The notes under the pieces: generated by a model
Database searches by the model: none
What the model was told of the DNA's origin: nothing
What the model saw: only the letters and a program-made list of their open reading frames with translations
NCBI GenBank assembly: GCA_044228695.1
Contig: JBGAUK010000004.1
Span: 29,361 to 93,360 of the forward strand
From: M0108 sp044228695
GTDB lineage: Bacteria > Pseudomonadota > Gammaproteobacteria > Chromatiales > Chromatiaceae
Length of the DNA: 64,000 nucleotides
Reading direction: 5' to 3'
Translations under genes and position numbers: made by a program
Shown: in pieces, positions 50,431 to 60,360 of the stretch
Position numbering within the stretch: the stretch's first letter is position 1
Layout of the letters: each line of letters opens with the position of its first letter

Positions 50431-50459
50431 ATCTTACGAACAGCCAGGGGAGATGTCAA
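50431..50459 (-). promoter_or_regulatory. puc promoter (sigma70-like)
   Basis: The minus strand has TTGACA (50459-50454), 17 nt, then TAAGAT (50436-50431). This is a near-consensus sigma70 promoter ~160 nt upstream of pucB. The -35 lies inside the TGT-N12-ACA site. Confidence 0.8.
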
Positions 50460-50497
50460 CACTAGTTAACAAATATTAGTGTCAATTTTGATTGACA
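50454..50497. promoter_or_regulatory. Two tandem PpsR/CrtJ-type operators
   Basis: TGTCAACACTAGTTAACA (50454-50471) and TGTCAATTTTGATTGACA (50480-50497) are both TGT-N12-ACA and 8 bp apart. This is the arrangement known for PpsR/CrtJ sites at photosynthesis promoters of purple bacteria. The second extends to a perfect 9-bp inverted repeat (50478-50499). Site 1 overlaps the puc -35, so bound protein would repress. The divergent phosphatase gene (50576) may also be affected. The rest of the 301-bp gap shows nothing else. Confidence 0.75.
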
Positions 50498-50575
50498 CTT
50501 GGTGGTGATTCGCAGCCCGCGCGATTTAGCGGTGCCTGGCGTATCCTGATAGCCCCGACCAGGAGGAACTGAATC

Positions 50576-52435
50576 ATGAAGACCATCCGGGCCAAGATGC
50601 TGCTGGGCTTTGGCCTCCTTTTGATGTGCCTGCTAGCCCTGCTGGGCGCCTACCTCTATGTGGAGGTCAAGGCCACGGTCGTACCCCTGACCCAGGAACT
50701 CAGCCAAGAGGTACTGCGGGCCCGCTCGGTGGGCCTGGGTAACCTGTTCCGGGGTTACCTCAGCGATATCCGGACCCTGTCGCGCGATAGCGTCATTCGT
50801 TCCGGCGACATGGATGCCATCCAGCGCGAGCTGGAACAGCGCATGAGCGGCATCAACTCGGATTATGAGATGGTTTTCTTCGCCGATACCCAGGGCCGCT
50901 ATGTCGGTTCCACGGGATCGACAGGGCAGGTGGGTGATCGCGCCTACTGGCAGGCCATCCTGCGGGAGGGCAAGGGCGAGGTCATCAGCGAGCCGGTCAT
51001 CTCCCGGGCCACGGGTGCAACCGTCTTCGCCGTGGCCGTTGGCGTCAGGGATCAGCAGGGCCAGCCCATCGGCCTCATTGCCGCCACCGTCCTGATGGAC
51101 ACCCTGACGGAGATCGCGGGCGCGATCGGTATTGGCGAACATGGCTTCGGCTGGGTGATGGACCATCAGGGCCTGCTGATCGCGCATCCCAAGGAATCCC
51201 TGCGCATGCAGCTGAACCTGCTCCAATCCGCGGCTCAGGGTTACCAGGGCCTGAAGGAGATCGGTCAGACCCTGGCCCGGGGCGAGTCCGGTCTGGGCAC
51301 CTATCGGCGTCCCGACGGCACCCTCTTCGCGACCCTTTACACGCCCATTCCCAACACCCCGAACTGGGGTCTGGGCGTCTCCCTGCCGGAATCCGAGCTC
51401 ATGGGTCGCGCCCATGGCCTGCTGCAGGCCATGCTGTGGGGCATGGCGCTGGTCATGGGGGCGGTACTGCTGCTGGTGTTCGTGGTCTCGGGGCGCATCG
51501 CCGCCCCCGTCCGGGAGTTGATGCGCGGGGTGGAGTATGTCAGTGCCGGCCACCTCGATTATCAACTGGAGGTCCGCACCGGCGACGAGATCCAGACCCT
51601 CGCCGAGGACTTCAACCGCATGACCGGCGACCTCAAGGAGCACATCCGGAATCTGGCGCGGGTCACGGCGGAGAAGGCGCGGGTGGATGGCGAGTTACGC
51701 GCCGCCAACCGCATTCAGGCCAGCATGTTGCCGCGCATCTTCCCGCCCGATCTCGACATCGCCAACCTCGACCTCTTCGCCACCATGGAGCCCGCCAAGG
51801 AGGTCGGTGGTGATTTTTACGACTTCTATCTCCTGGACGACCGTCGTATCTGCTTCTGCATTGGCGACGTCTCCGGCAAGGGCGTGCCGGCGGCCCTCTT
51901 CATGGTCATCGGCATGACCATCCTCAAAAACCTGGTGCGCCAGGGCCAACCCTTGGCGCAGGTCTTCATCCAGGCCAACAATATGCTCTGTTCCGAAAAC
52001 GACATGTTCATCACCGCCTTCATGGGCATCCTGGATACGACCACGGGCGAGCTGGAATACGTCTCCGCCGGCCACAACCCCCCGCTGATTGCCCGGGGGA
52101 GCGCCGATTTCGACTATCTGGATACCCCCATCCACCTCTTTCTGGGCGGTATGGAGGATGTGGGTTACCAGTCCTCCCGGCTGATCCTGGCGCCGGGTGA
52201 CTGCTTCTTTGTCTATACCGATGGCCTCAACGAGGCCCAGAATGCCGAGGGGGCCTTTTATACGGGGCCGCGGATGGTGGCGGCCATCAACGGACTGAAG
52301 CAGCGAGGAGTCAAAGGCCTGATTGCCGGCATGCGCGAGGCGGTCGCGGCCTTTGTCCAAGAGGCCCCGGCGGCGGACGACTTGACCATGCTGGCGCTGA
52401 CCATCACCCACCAGGGGGACGCCAGGGGCGGCTAA
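50576..52435 (+). CDS. SpoIIE/RsbU-type phosphatase with dCache sensor and HAMP domain
   Basis: The 619-residue membrane signalling protein probably dephosphorylates anti-anti-sigma or other serine phosphoproteins. TM1 is at about 7-27 and a dCache-like extracytoplasmic sensor follows (about 30-275; GRYVGSTGSTGQVGDRAYWQ, GTYRRPDGTLFATLYTPIPN). TM2 is at about 282-303 and HAMP at about 305-360. A PP2C/SpoIIE domain (about 380-610) has EPAKEVGGDFYDFYLLDDRR, IGDVSGKGVPAALFM, YVSAGHNPPL and DCFFVYTDGLNEAQN. AGGAGG precedes the ATG. It is divergent from pucBA and shares its control region. Confidence 0.9.
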   Translation: MKTIRAKMLLGFGLLLMCLLALLGAYLYVEVKATVVPLTQELSQEVLRARSVGLGNLFRGYLSDIRTLSRDSVIRSGDMDAIQRELEQRMSGINSDYEMVFFADTQGRYVGSTGSTGQVGDRAYWQAILREGKGEVISEPVISRATGATVFAVAVGVRDQQGQPIGLIAATVLMDTLTEIAGAIGIGEHGFGWVMDHQGLLIAHPKESLRMQLNLLQSAAQGYQGLKEIGQTLARGESGLGTYRRPDGTLFATLYTPIPNTPNWGLGVSLPESELMGRAHGLLQAMLWGMALVMGAVLLLVFVVSGRIAAPVRELMRGVEYVSAGHLDYQLEVRTGDEIQTLAEDFNRMTGDLKEHIRNLARVTAEKARVDGELRAANRIQASMLPRIFPPDLDIANLDLFATMEPAKEVGGDFYDFYLLDDRRICFCIGDVSGKGVPAALFMVIGMTILKNLVRQGQPLAQVFIQANNMLCSENDMFITAFMGILDTTTGELEYVSAGHNPPLIARGSADFDYLDTPIHLFLGGMEDVGYQSSRLILAPGDCFFVYTDGLNEAQNAEGAFYTGPRMVAAINGLKQRGVKGLIAGMREAVAAFVQEAPAADDLTMLALTITHQGDARGG

Positions 52436-52456
52436 TCCAGGGGGGAAACCTCATCC

Positions 52457-52474
52457 TAGCAGCCTGTCGGACTT
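52457..52474. repeat. Left terminal inverted repeat of the IS element
   Basis: TAGCAGCCTGTCGGACTT, matching the right end as a perfect 18-bp inverted repeat. Confidence 0.88.
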
Positions 52475-52538
52475 AGGTCCTGCCTCCCGGCGGAGCCGGG
52501 GGTACAATGGCGTCGTACTCTAAAGATGGCTGGCGAAG

Positions 52539-53897
52539 ATGAGCAAGTTCCACCTGATCGACCGCGACATCGACTTCCTCCTGCCCCCGTCGGTGCCGGA
52601 GTGGTTGCCCGAGGGGCATCTGGCGCGCTATGTGGTTGAGGTGGTGGAAGGGCTGGATCTGGGCGACCTGGAGCGAGCCTATGCCGGCAAGGGCAGTGCC
52701 GCGTATCACCCGGCGTTATTGCTGTCGTTGTTGATCTACGGCTACGCCACCGGCTGTTACTCCAGCCGCAAGATCGGGCGGGCCACCTACGACTCGCTGG
52801 CGTTTCGTTACATTGCCTGCAACCGTCACCCCGACCACGACACCCTGGCCACCTTTCGCAAGCGCTTCGGCAAGGAGTTCGAGACCGTGTTTGTCGAGGT
52901 GCTCCAGGTTGCCCGCGAGAACCCGTTGAGCCGTTTCGGCACCGTCAGCCTCGACGGCACCAAGATCCACGCCAATGCCAGCCGTCACAGCGCCCTGTCC
53001 TATGGGCATGCCGAGGCCATCGAGGCGCACCTCAAGGCGGAGGTCCAAGAACTGCTGGCATTGGCCGAGCAGGCGGACGGCGTCAACGTCCCCGATGGGA
53101 TGAGCGTGCCCGAGGAGCTCAAGCGCCGCGAGGACCGCTTGGCGGCCATCGCTGCGGCCAAGGGCAAGATCGAGGCGCGCGCCGCCGAGCGCTACGCCCG
53201 CGAGCAGGCCGACTACCAGGCGAAGCTCACGGCCCGCGAGGCTAAGGCCTTGGCCAGTGGTAAGAAGCCCGGCGGTAAGGCCCCCAAGCCGCCCGAGCCC
53301 GGCCCGCGCGCCAAAGACCAGATCAACCTCACCGACGAAGAGTCCCGGATCATGGTCGTGGCCGGCGGTGGCTTCGAGCAGTGTTACAACGCCCAAGCCA
53401 TCGTCGATACCGAGACCCTGCTGGTGCTCGTTCCCCAGGTGACTCAGGCGGCCAACGACCAGCAACAGGTCGTGCCCATGGTCGAGAAGCTTCAGGCGCT
53501 CCCCGAGGGTCTGAACCAGCCCGAGCAATTTCTTGCCGACGCCGGGTACTTCAGCGCAGCCAATGTGGACGCCTGCGAGGCCGCCGCCATTGAGCCGCTG
53601 ATGGCGGTCAAGCGCGATGAACACCATCCCCCGGTCTCAGAGCGCTTTGACGAACCACCCGAACTGCCCGCCAACCCGACCCCGGTGCAACGCATGACGC
53701 GCCGTCTGAAGACCGGGGCCGGCAGAACCGCCTATGCGCTGCGCAAGAGCACCGTCGAGCCGGTCTTTGGCATCATCAAATCCGTAATGGGCTTCCGCCA
53801 ATTCCTCACCCGCGGATTGGACAACGTCCAGGGTGAATGGACCCTGGTGTGCCTGGCGTGGAATCTAAAACGCATGGCCGTATTACGTCCGCAGTAA
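52539..53897 (+). CDS. IS1182-family transposase
   Basis: The 452-residue DDE transposase is full length. The N-terminal DUF772-type region is FHLIDRDIDFLLPPSVPEWL, then AYHPALLLSLLIYGYATGCY and CNRHPDHDTLATFRKRFG. The DDE part has TVSLDGTKIHANASRHSALS, EQFLADAGYFSAANV and RKSTVEPVFGIIKSVMGFR (second Asp and Glu). A coiled Ala/Lys/Glu insert lies between. The ATG at 52539 follows GCGAAG. No frameshift or internal stop was seen. Confidence 0.9.
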   Translation: MSKFHLIDRDIDFLLPPSVPEWLPEGHLARYVVEVVEGLDLGDLERAYAGKGSAAYHPALLLSLLIYGYATGCYSSRKIGRATYDSLAFRYIACNRHPDHDTLATFRKRFGKEFETVFVEVLQVARENPLSRFGTVSLDGTKIHANASRHSALSYGHAEAIEAHLKAEVQELLALAEQADGVNVPDGMSVPEELKRREDRLAAIAAAKGKIEARAAERYAREQADYQAKLTAREAKALASGKKPGGKAPKPPEPGPRAKDQINLTDEESRIMVVAGGGFEQCYNAQAIVDTETLLVLVPQVTQAANDQQQVVPMVEKLQALPEGLNQPEQFLADAGYFSAANVDACEAAAIEPLMAVKRDEHHPPVSERFDEPPELPANPTPVQRMTRRLKTGAGRTAYALRKSTVEPVFGIIKSVMGFRQFLTRGLDNVQGEWTLVCLAWNLKRMAVLRPQ

Positions 53898-53993
53898 GGG
53901 AAAAACCAGAGAAACGTGCGCTTTTGGCCGAAAATCGTCTCGTTTATGCAATAAATGGCCTTTGGGTGGCCCTAAGGGGCTACTTCGAGGAGC

Positions 53994-54011
53994 AAGTCCG
54001 ACAGGCTGCTA
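53994..54011. repeat. Right terminal inverted repeat of the IS element
   Basis: AAGTCCGACAGGCTGCTA, the reverse complement of the left end. Confidence 0.88.
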
Positions 54012-54097
54012 GAGCCCGGCTCGAGCCTGGTGCAACCCTGCTGGGCATGCTGTTCCTTTAGCGTCTCTCCTGGGGGCGTAGCGGGCCCTGTTCCTGG

Positions 54098-55180
<1,083 letters not shown>

Positions 55181-55353
55181 CGAAGGGGGCGGAAAGATGG
55201 GAATGAGGTATTTATCGACTGCCAGTTAGGGGGCGGCCATCGGCTTTTCAATCCTCCGGCCGCTACCGCCGGGCCAGCGCACCCCGTAATGGCCCGCCCA
55301 GACCCCTGGCGGGGGCGACCCTTCCCCTCACCGACACGGCAAGCGCCCTCACC

Positions 55354-58300
55354 ATGAACCAAACCCCGACCGCCACCCAAGCCTCGCACCTGCCCTGGGC
55401 GGAGTCCCGATTTCGGACCCTCTTTGATCTGGCGCCGGTGGGCATGGCCCTGATCGATCCCGCGACCTGGGGCATTCTCGAGGCAAACCGGCGCCTGGCG
55501 ACCCTCCTGGGCCTGGGCCCCACGGCGTTAGCGACCCTGGACTGGCGGGAAATCAGCCATCCCGATGATCGTGTCAAGGACGACGACCGTCCGTCCGGGC
55601 TGATCCCCGGGGATCTGGACGATTACCAAGGAAAGAAGCGGTATCTCCGTCCCGATGGCGCCGTGATCTGGCTCGGCGTGACCGCGATGCGGGTCGAGAC
55701 TGGCCCCGAGGCGGGACCCCAAATTCTGGCCTCGGTCGAGGACATCACGGCAGCGGTCGAGATCGAGGAACAAGCGCGCCTGGGCGAGGCACAATTCCTT
55801 TCATTGTTGGAGGCCAGCGGTGACTGTGTCTGGGAACTGGATGCCCAGGGCCGCTACCGCTACGTCAGTCCGATGGCCGAAGATTACAGCGGCGATTCAG
55901 CGGCTCACTTCCTGGGTCAATCCCTGCATCAGCTCTTGGCCCGTGGTGAAGAGCACCTGGGGAGTCAGCCGATTTGGGATTTTTTCATTTCCCGCCAGGG
56001 ATTTGCCCATCACAGGCATAGCTGCCGCCATCGGGATGGACGCTGCTTCACCCTCGAGAGCAGCGGCATACCCCTTTTCAGCCCTAGGGGTGAATTCCTG
56101 GGGATGCGGGGCATTAGCCGCGACATTACCCCACGCCAACAAGCCGAGGCGTCCATCCGGGCCAGCGAGAGCAAATTTCAACGCCTCTTCCAATTCGCAC
56201 CCATACCTTTGGCGCTCAAGGATAGCGATGGCAGGATTTTGCTTTGCAATGACCAATTCGTGCAGACCCTGGGTTACACCGCGGAGGAGATCCAGACGCT
56301 GAGTCGCTGGTTTGAAATCTTCTATCCCGATGAGGCATATCGTCGCCAGGTCGTGGCCTCCTGGGAGCAGGCCCTGGCGAAAGCTTTGGATGATCCGTCA
56401 ACCGTGGGTCCGATGGATTATCGGATGACCCGCAGGGACGGCGCGGTGCGTCATGTCGAGATATCCACCATCATTCAGGGCAAAGAACAGTTAGCCGCCT
56501 TCTTGGATGTCACGGATCGCAAGCAGACCGAGCTGGCCTTGCGCGAGAGCCTGGAACGCCTGAACGAGGCCCAGCGGGTGGCCCATATCGGTAGCTGGGA
56601 ATGGGACATGCAAGGTAATCAGGTGTGGTGGTCCGACGAACTCTACCGCCTGTTTGAATTGGTCCCGGGCCGGGACAGGCCCCCCGCGCGGGAGGAATTA
56701 TGGGGCAGGTATGTTCATCCCGACGACCAGGCGGTGGCCCTGGCGGCCTACACCCAGGCCTTGGCCGAGAGACGTGATTTTAAGATCCATGTCCGCTTGC
56801 TGCTGCCCACGGGACGCATCAAACACATCGAGAGAATTGGTAGAGCTGAATATGCGCCGGATGGCACCGTCATCCTGACTCGCGGGACGACCCAGGATAT
56901 TACGCAGAATCAATTAATCGAGAACCACCTGCGCATCAGCGAGGAACGGCATCGCCTGCTGGCCGACAATGCCACTGATGTCATCTGGACATTCGATTTT
57001 GACAGAGGGCTGACCTATGTCAGTCCCTCCATCGAGAAATTGACAGGTTATCGGCCAGAGGAATACCTGCGCCTAACCCTTGAGGATACCTGTCATCATG
57101 ATTCATGCATCATCCTCAGAGAGGCCCTCGCCTCGGCTCACGCTCAGGTACAGGCAGGGGAACCGGTTGCTTTCCAACTTTGGGATTTCGAGGAGTTACG
57201 CAAGGATGGTTCAAGCGTCTGGACCGAGATCAAGGCCAGCGGCATTTACGATAACGACGGCAAATTCGTGGAATTGCTGGGTATCATGCGGGATATCAGT
57301 GAGCACAAACGGAACGAGAATGAACTGCGGCAAGCGCGGCTTGTCGCGGAAGGCGCCAACCAGGCCAAGACCGAGTTCCTGGCCCACATGAGCCACGAGA
57401 TCCGCACCCCCCTCTACTCCCTGCTGGGCCTGGCCCAGATGATCGACCGCGAGCCCCTCAGCGCCAACCAGCGGGACATGGTCGGGCGCATCCACGATGC
57501 CGGCCAGACCCTGTTGGGCATTATCAACGATATCCAGGATCTTTCCCGGATCGAAGCCGGCAAGATCGAGATCGATTGCCGGCCCTTTGATCTCGGGGCG
57601 CTGTTGCAACAACTCGATGGCCTCTTGGGTCTCAAGGCCAGGGCCGAGGGGCTTGATCTGCGGATTGCGGGTTTATTGAAACCCCTGGGGCCACTGTGGG
57701 GCGATGACCTGCGCCTGGGTCAGGTGCTGACCAACCTGATCGGCAACGCCATCAAGTTTGCCCCGGGGGGCGAGGTCACCGTCCGGGTCCAAGCCATTGC
57801 CCTCACCCCCAAGTCCGTGCGTCTGCGCTTTGAGGTGCGGGACACGGGCATGGGCATCTCCCCGGAGGTCCTGACAGCGCTTTTCACCCCCTTCACCCAG
57901 GGCGATGCCACCATTACCCGGCGCTTTGGCGGCACGGGTCTGGGTCTGGTCATCAGCAAGCGGCTGGTGGAATTGATGGGTGGCGAGATCGGTGCCCTGA
58001 GCCAACCGGGACAGGGCAGTAATTTCTGGTTCGAGCTACCTTTCGAACGGGCGGATGACACCGATCTGGAACTCCCGGTCCCGGCCGAGCCGGCGCCAGG
58101 CCTGGGACCGCGGTTGCAGGGATGCTATTTTCTGGTGGTGGACGACAGTGAGACCCACCGCGCGCTGATGAAACAGGCCCTTGAATGGGAAGGGGCCGGG
58201 GTCATCACCGCCACCGATGGGCAGCAAGCCGTCCAGATCCTGGAGGCACAACCTCAAGACTTTGATGCGGTGCTGATGGACCTGCAAATGCCGGTGATGG

Positions 58301-58965
58301 ATGGGCTCACGGCCACTCGGCTGATCCGGGGGCGGCTGGCGCTGATTGAGCTTCCCGTCATCGTCCTCACCGCCGGGGTTCTGCCGGAGCAACGGCAAGC
58401 CGCGCATGAGGCCGGTGCCGACGCGGTCATGACCAAGCCGGTTGATCTGGACCAGATCGCCGGGCTGTTGCGCCCCTGGGTGCCCACCCAGGAGCCCGCG
58501 GCCCCCCCCCAAACTCTGCCACCAGCACCCCTGGCCCCCGCCGCGCTTGGCCCCCTGGTGGCGAATTTCCCGCTCATCGCCGGGATCAACCGGGTCAAGG
58601 CCGCGAATTTACTGAGTGGCAACCAGGCGCTGTTTCGCAAGTTCCTGGATAACTTTGCCCACGCTTACGCCCGGGTCGTCGAGGAGATCCGAAGCGATCT
58701 GGCCCAAGGGGAGCCCGCGAACGCGGCCCGGCGGCTGCACAAGGTCCGGGGTGCCGCGGCCAATATCTGCGCCTATGAACTAATGCAGCAGGCGGGCATG
58801 CTGGAGGAGGCCCTCCTTCAGGGCGAGACCCATATCGAGGCGGGGCTGAGGGTCCTGGGTCGCCAGATCGAGGAACTGATCGCCGCCAGCGCCTCCTGGC
58901 GAAGGGTCGCCACCGCCGAGGAGGCCGGTCCGGCGGACCCCCATCCACCGGCCAGCCCAGCCTGA
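55354..58965 (+). CDS. Hybrid sensor histidine kinase with five PAS domains, receiver and HPt
   Basis: The 1203-residue soluble-type signalling protein has no obvious membrane segment. It has five PAS modules (starts near 17, 146, 272, 404 and 527). HisKA follows with FLAHMSHEIRTPLYSLLGLA (His 681). HATPase has NLIGNAIKFAPGG, DTGMGIS and GGTGLGLVISKRLVELMGG. The receiver has VLMDLQMPVMDGLTATRLI (Asp 976). The HPt module has RRLHKVRGAAANICAYE (His 1129). The whole phosphorelay chain is thus in one protein and an external response regulator is expected. Its TGA shares a base with the ATG of thiO (TGATG). Confidence 0.93.
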   Translation: MNQTPTATQASHLPWAESRFRTLFDLAPVGMALIDPATWGILEANRRLATLLGLGPTALATLDWREISHPDDRVKDDDRPSGLIPGDLDDYQGKKRYLRPDGAVIWLGVTAMRVETGPEAGPQILASVEDITAAVEIEEQARLGEAQFLSLLEASGDCVWELDAQGRYRYVSPMAEDYSGDSAAHFLGQSLHQLLARGEEHLGSQPIWDFFISRQGFAHHRHSCRHRDGRCFTLESSGIPLFSPRGEFLGMRGISRDITPRQQAEASIRASESKFQRLFQFAPIPLALKDSDGRILLCNDQFVQTLGYTAEEIQTLSRWFEIFYPDEAYRRQVVASWEQALAKALDDPSTVGPMDYRMTRRDGAVRHVEISTIIQGKEQLAAFLDVTDRKQTELALRESLERLNEAQRVAHIGSWEWDMQGNQVWWSDELYRLFELVPGRDRPPAREELWGRYVHPDDQAVALAAYTQALAERRDFKIHVRLLLPTGRIKHIERIGRAEYAPDGTVILTRGTTQDITQNQLIENHLRISEERHRLLADNATDVIWTFDFDRGLTYVSPSIEKLTGYRPEEYLRLTLEDTCHHDSCIILREALASAHAQVQAGEPVAFQLWDFEELRKDGSSVWTEIKASGIYDNDGKFVELLGIMRDISEHKRNENELRQARLVAEGANQAKTEFLAHMSHEIRTPLYSLLGLAQMIDREPLSANQRDMVGRIHDAGQTLLGIINDIQDLSRIEAGKIEIDCRPFDLGALLQQLDGLLGLKARAEGLDLRIAGLLKPLGPLWGDDLRLGQVLTNLIGNAIKFAPGGEVTVRVQAIALTPKSVRLRFEVRDTGMGISPEVLTALFTPFTQGDATITRRFGGTGLGLVISKRLVELMGGEIGALSQPGQGSNFWFELPFERADDTDLELPVPAEPAPGLGPRLQGCYFLVVDDSETHRALMKQALEWEGAGVITATDGQQAVQILEAQPQDFDAVLMDLQMPVMDGLTATRLIRGRLALIELPVIVLTAGVLPEQRQAAHEAGADAVMTKPVDLDQIAGLLRPWVPTQEPAAPPQTLPPAPLAPAALGPLVANFPLIAGINRVKAANLLSGNQALFRKFLDNFAHAYARVVEEIRSDLAQGEPANAARRLHKVRGAAANICAYELMQQAGMLEEALLQGETHIEAGLRVLGRQIEELIAASASWRRVATAEEAGPADPHPPASPA

Positions 58966-60125
58966 TGCGCCACCCGGGATGCCATAAGACGATGCCCGAT
59001 AAGACTTCCCTTACACGCGCTCCGGTGCTGGTGCTGGGCGCCGGCCTCATGGGCCGCCTGCTGGCGGTGACCCTGACCCAGGCCGGACACCCGGTCCGGA
59101 TCCTCGATGCTGGCCCGCCCGACGGCAGTGGTGCCGCCGCCTGGGTGGCCGCCGCCATGCTGGCCCCGCTGGCCGAATCGGCCATCACCGAACTCAACGT
59201 CGTTGCCATGGGCCAGTATGGCCTGAGCCGCTGGCCTAGCCTGATCGCTGGGCTGCGGCGCCCGGTCTTTTTCCAGCAATACGGCACCCTCATCCTCTGG
59301 CACCGGCAGGACGCACCCGAGGCCCGGCGCTTCGGCGGCCTGCTGGCCGCCACCGGCCGGGCTATGCCAGAACTGCCCCAGCCCCTCACCCTGGACGGCG
59401 AGGGGATCGCCGGCCTGGAGCCCGCCCTGGCCCGGCGCTTTCACGAGGGGCTCTATCTGCCGGGAGAGGCCCAACTCGACAACCGCCAACTGCTGGGGGC
59501 CCTGACCGAGACGCTGGGGGACCTGGGCGTGGCGATCGAATGGCACACCGCCCTGTCCCTGGATCAGGCGCTGGACATCCAGGACCGCCAGGGCGGCTGG
59601 GTGCTCGACTGCCGCGGCCTGGGCAGCCAGGGCGAATGGCGCGCCCCCGATCAGACGCTGCGTGGCGTGCGCGGGGAGGTCGCGCGCATCCAGGCGCCCG
59701 ACGTCACCCTGCAACGCCCGATCCGCTTGCTGCATCCCCGCTACCCTCTCTACATCGCCCCCAAGGAAGACCATGTCTTCGTGATTGGCGCTACCGAGAT
59801 CGAGACTGACGACCTGTCCCCGGCCAGCGTCCGTTCCACCCTCGAACTGCTGAGCGCCGCCTACGCCGTCCACCCCGGCTTTGGCGAGGGCCGCATCCTC
59901 GAAATCGCCACCCGGTGCCGTCCCACCCTGCCGGACAACCTGCCCGCGGTCTGGGAGGTGCGACCCCGCGTCCTCCAGATCAACGGCCTCTACCGCCACG
60001 GCTTCATGATCTCCCCGGCCCTGCTCGACGCCGTGCTGGAGTGGATGCACGCCGGGCAAACCACCCTGGCCGCGCGTTTGCGGCTGAGTTTCCACACCGC
60101 GGCCACCGCCGCCGTAACGGGCTGA
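58965..60125 (+). CDS. thiO: Glycine oxidase ThiO
   Basis: The 386-residue FAD enzyme oxidises glycine to the imine needed for the thiazole ring of thiamine. The dinucleotide motif is VLVLGAGLMGRLLAVTLTQAG, and PEARRF, GEAQLDNRQLLGAL, VLDCRGLGSQG, RGEVARIQAPD and IAPKEDHVFVIGATE follow. ThiO family features run to the C-terminal RPTLPDNLPAVWEV. The start could also be the ATG at 58992 (MPDKTS), which removes a short cysteine-containing leader. It begins the thiOSGE operon. Confidence 0.93.
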   Translation: MRHPGCHKTMPDKTSLTRAPVLVLGAGLMGRLLAVTLTQAGHPVRILDAGPPDGSGAAAWVAAAMLAPLAESAITELNVVAMGQYGLSRWPSLIAGLRRPVFFQQYGTLILWHRQDAPEARRFGGLLAATGRAMPELPQPLTLDGEGIAGLEPALARRFHEGLYLPGEAQLDNRQLLGALTETLGDLGVAIEWHTALSLDQALDIQDRQGGWVLDCRGLGSQGEWRAPDQTLRGVRGEVARIQAPDVTLQRPIRLLHPRYPLYIAPKEDHVFVIGATEIETDDLSPASVRSTLELLSAAYAVHPGFGEGRILEIATRCRPTLPDNLPAVWEVRPRVLQINGLYRHGFMISPALLDAVLEWMHAGQTTLAARLRLSFHTAATAAVTG

Positions 60126-60129
60126 ACCC

Positions 60130-60327
60130 ATGCGTGTCCTCATCAACCAGATTCCCTACGAACTTGCCGAGGACGCTACCCTGGCCGACGCCATCCAGGC
60201 CGTCGCGGCCAGCGAGCCCTTTGCCGCCGCCCTCAACCTGACCTTCGTGCCCCGCGGCCGCCATGCCCAGACGCCGCTGGCCGAGGGCGATCAGATCGAA
60301 ATCATCGCGCCCGTATCCGGCGGCTGA
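60130..60327 (+). CDS. thiS: Sulfur carrier protein ThiS
   Basis: This 65-residue ubiquitin-fold sulfur carrier ends in the required GG (EIIAPVSGG), where the thiocarboxylate forms. It starts MRVLINQIPYELAEDATLAD and continues AALNLTFVPRGRHAQTPLAEG. It lies 4 nt after the thiO stop. Confidence 0.94.
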   Translation: MRVLINQIPYELAEDATLADAIQAVAASEPFAAALNLTFVPRGRHAQTPLAEGDQIEIIAPVSGG

Positions 60328-60360
60328 AGGCCGCGGCGCCCCACCCCCACAGGCCATGAC

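Larger units (their letters stand above)
52457..54011 (+). mobile_element. IS1182-family insertion sequence, apparently intact
   Basis: The element is bounded by inverted repeats TAGCAGCCTGTCGGACTT (52457-52474) and its complement (53994-54011). CTAG stands at both outer ends (52456-52459 and 54009-54012) and may be a target duplication or part of a palindromic site. It contains one transposase gene and no cargo. It lies 21 bp after the phosphatase stop and breaks no gene visible here. Confidence 0.88.

Noticed and set aside
50492..50515. A divergent sigma70 promoter for the phosphatase using TTGACA at 50492
   Set aside because: No acceptable -10 hexamer at 16-18 bp downstream (the expected position reads GCCCGC).
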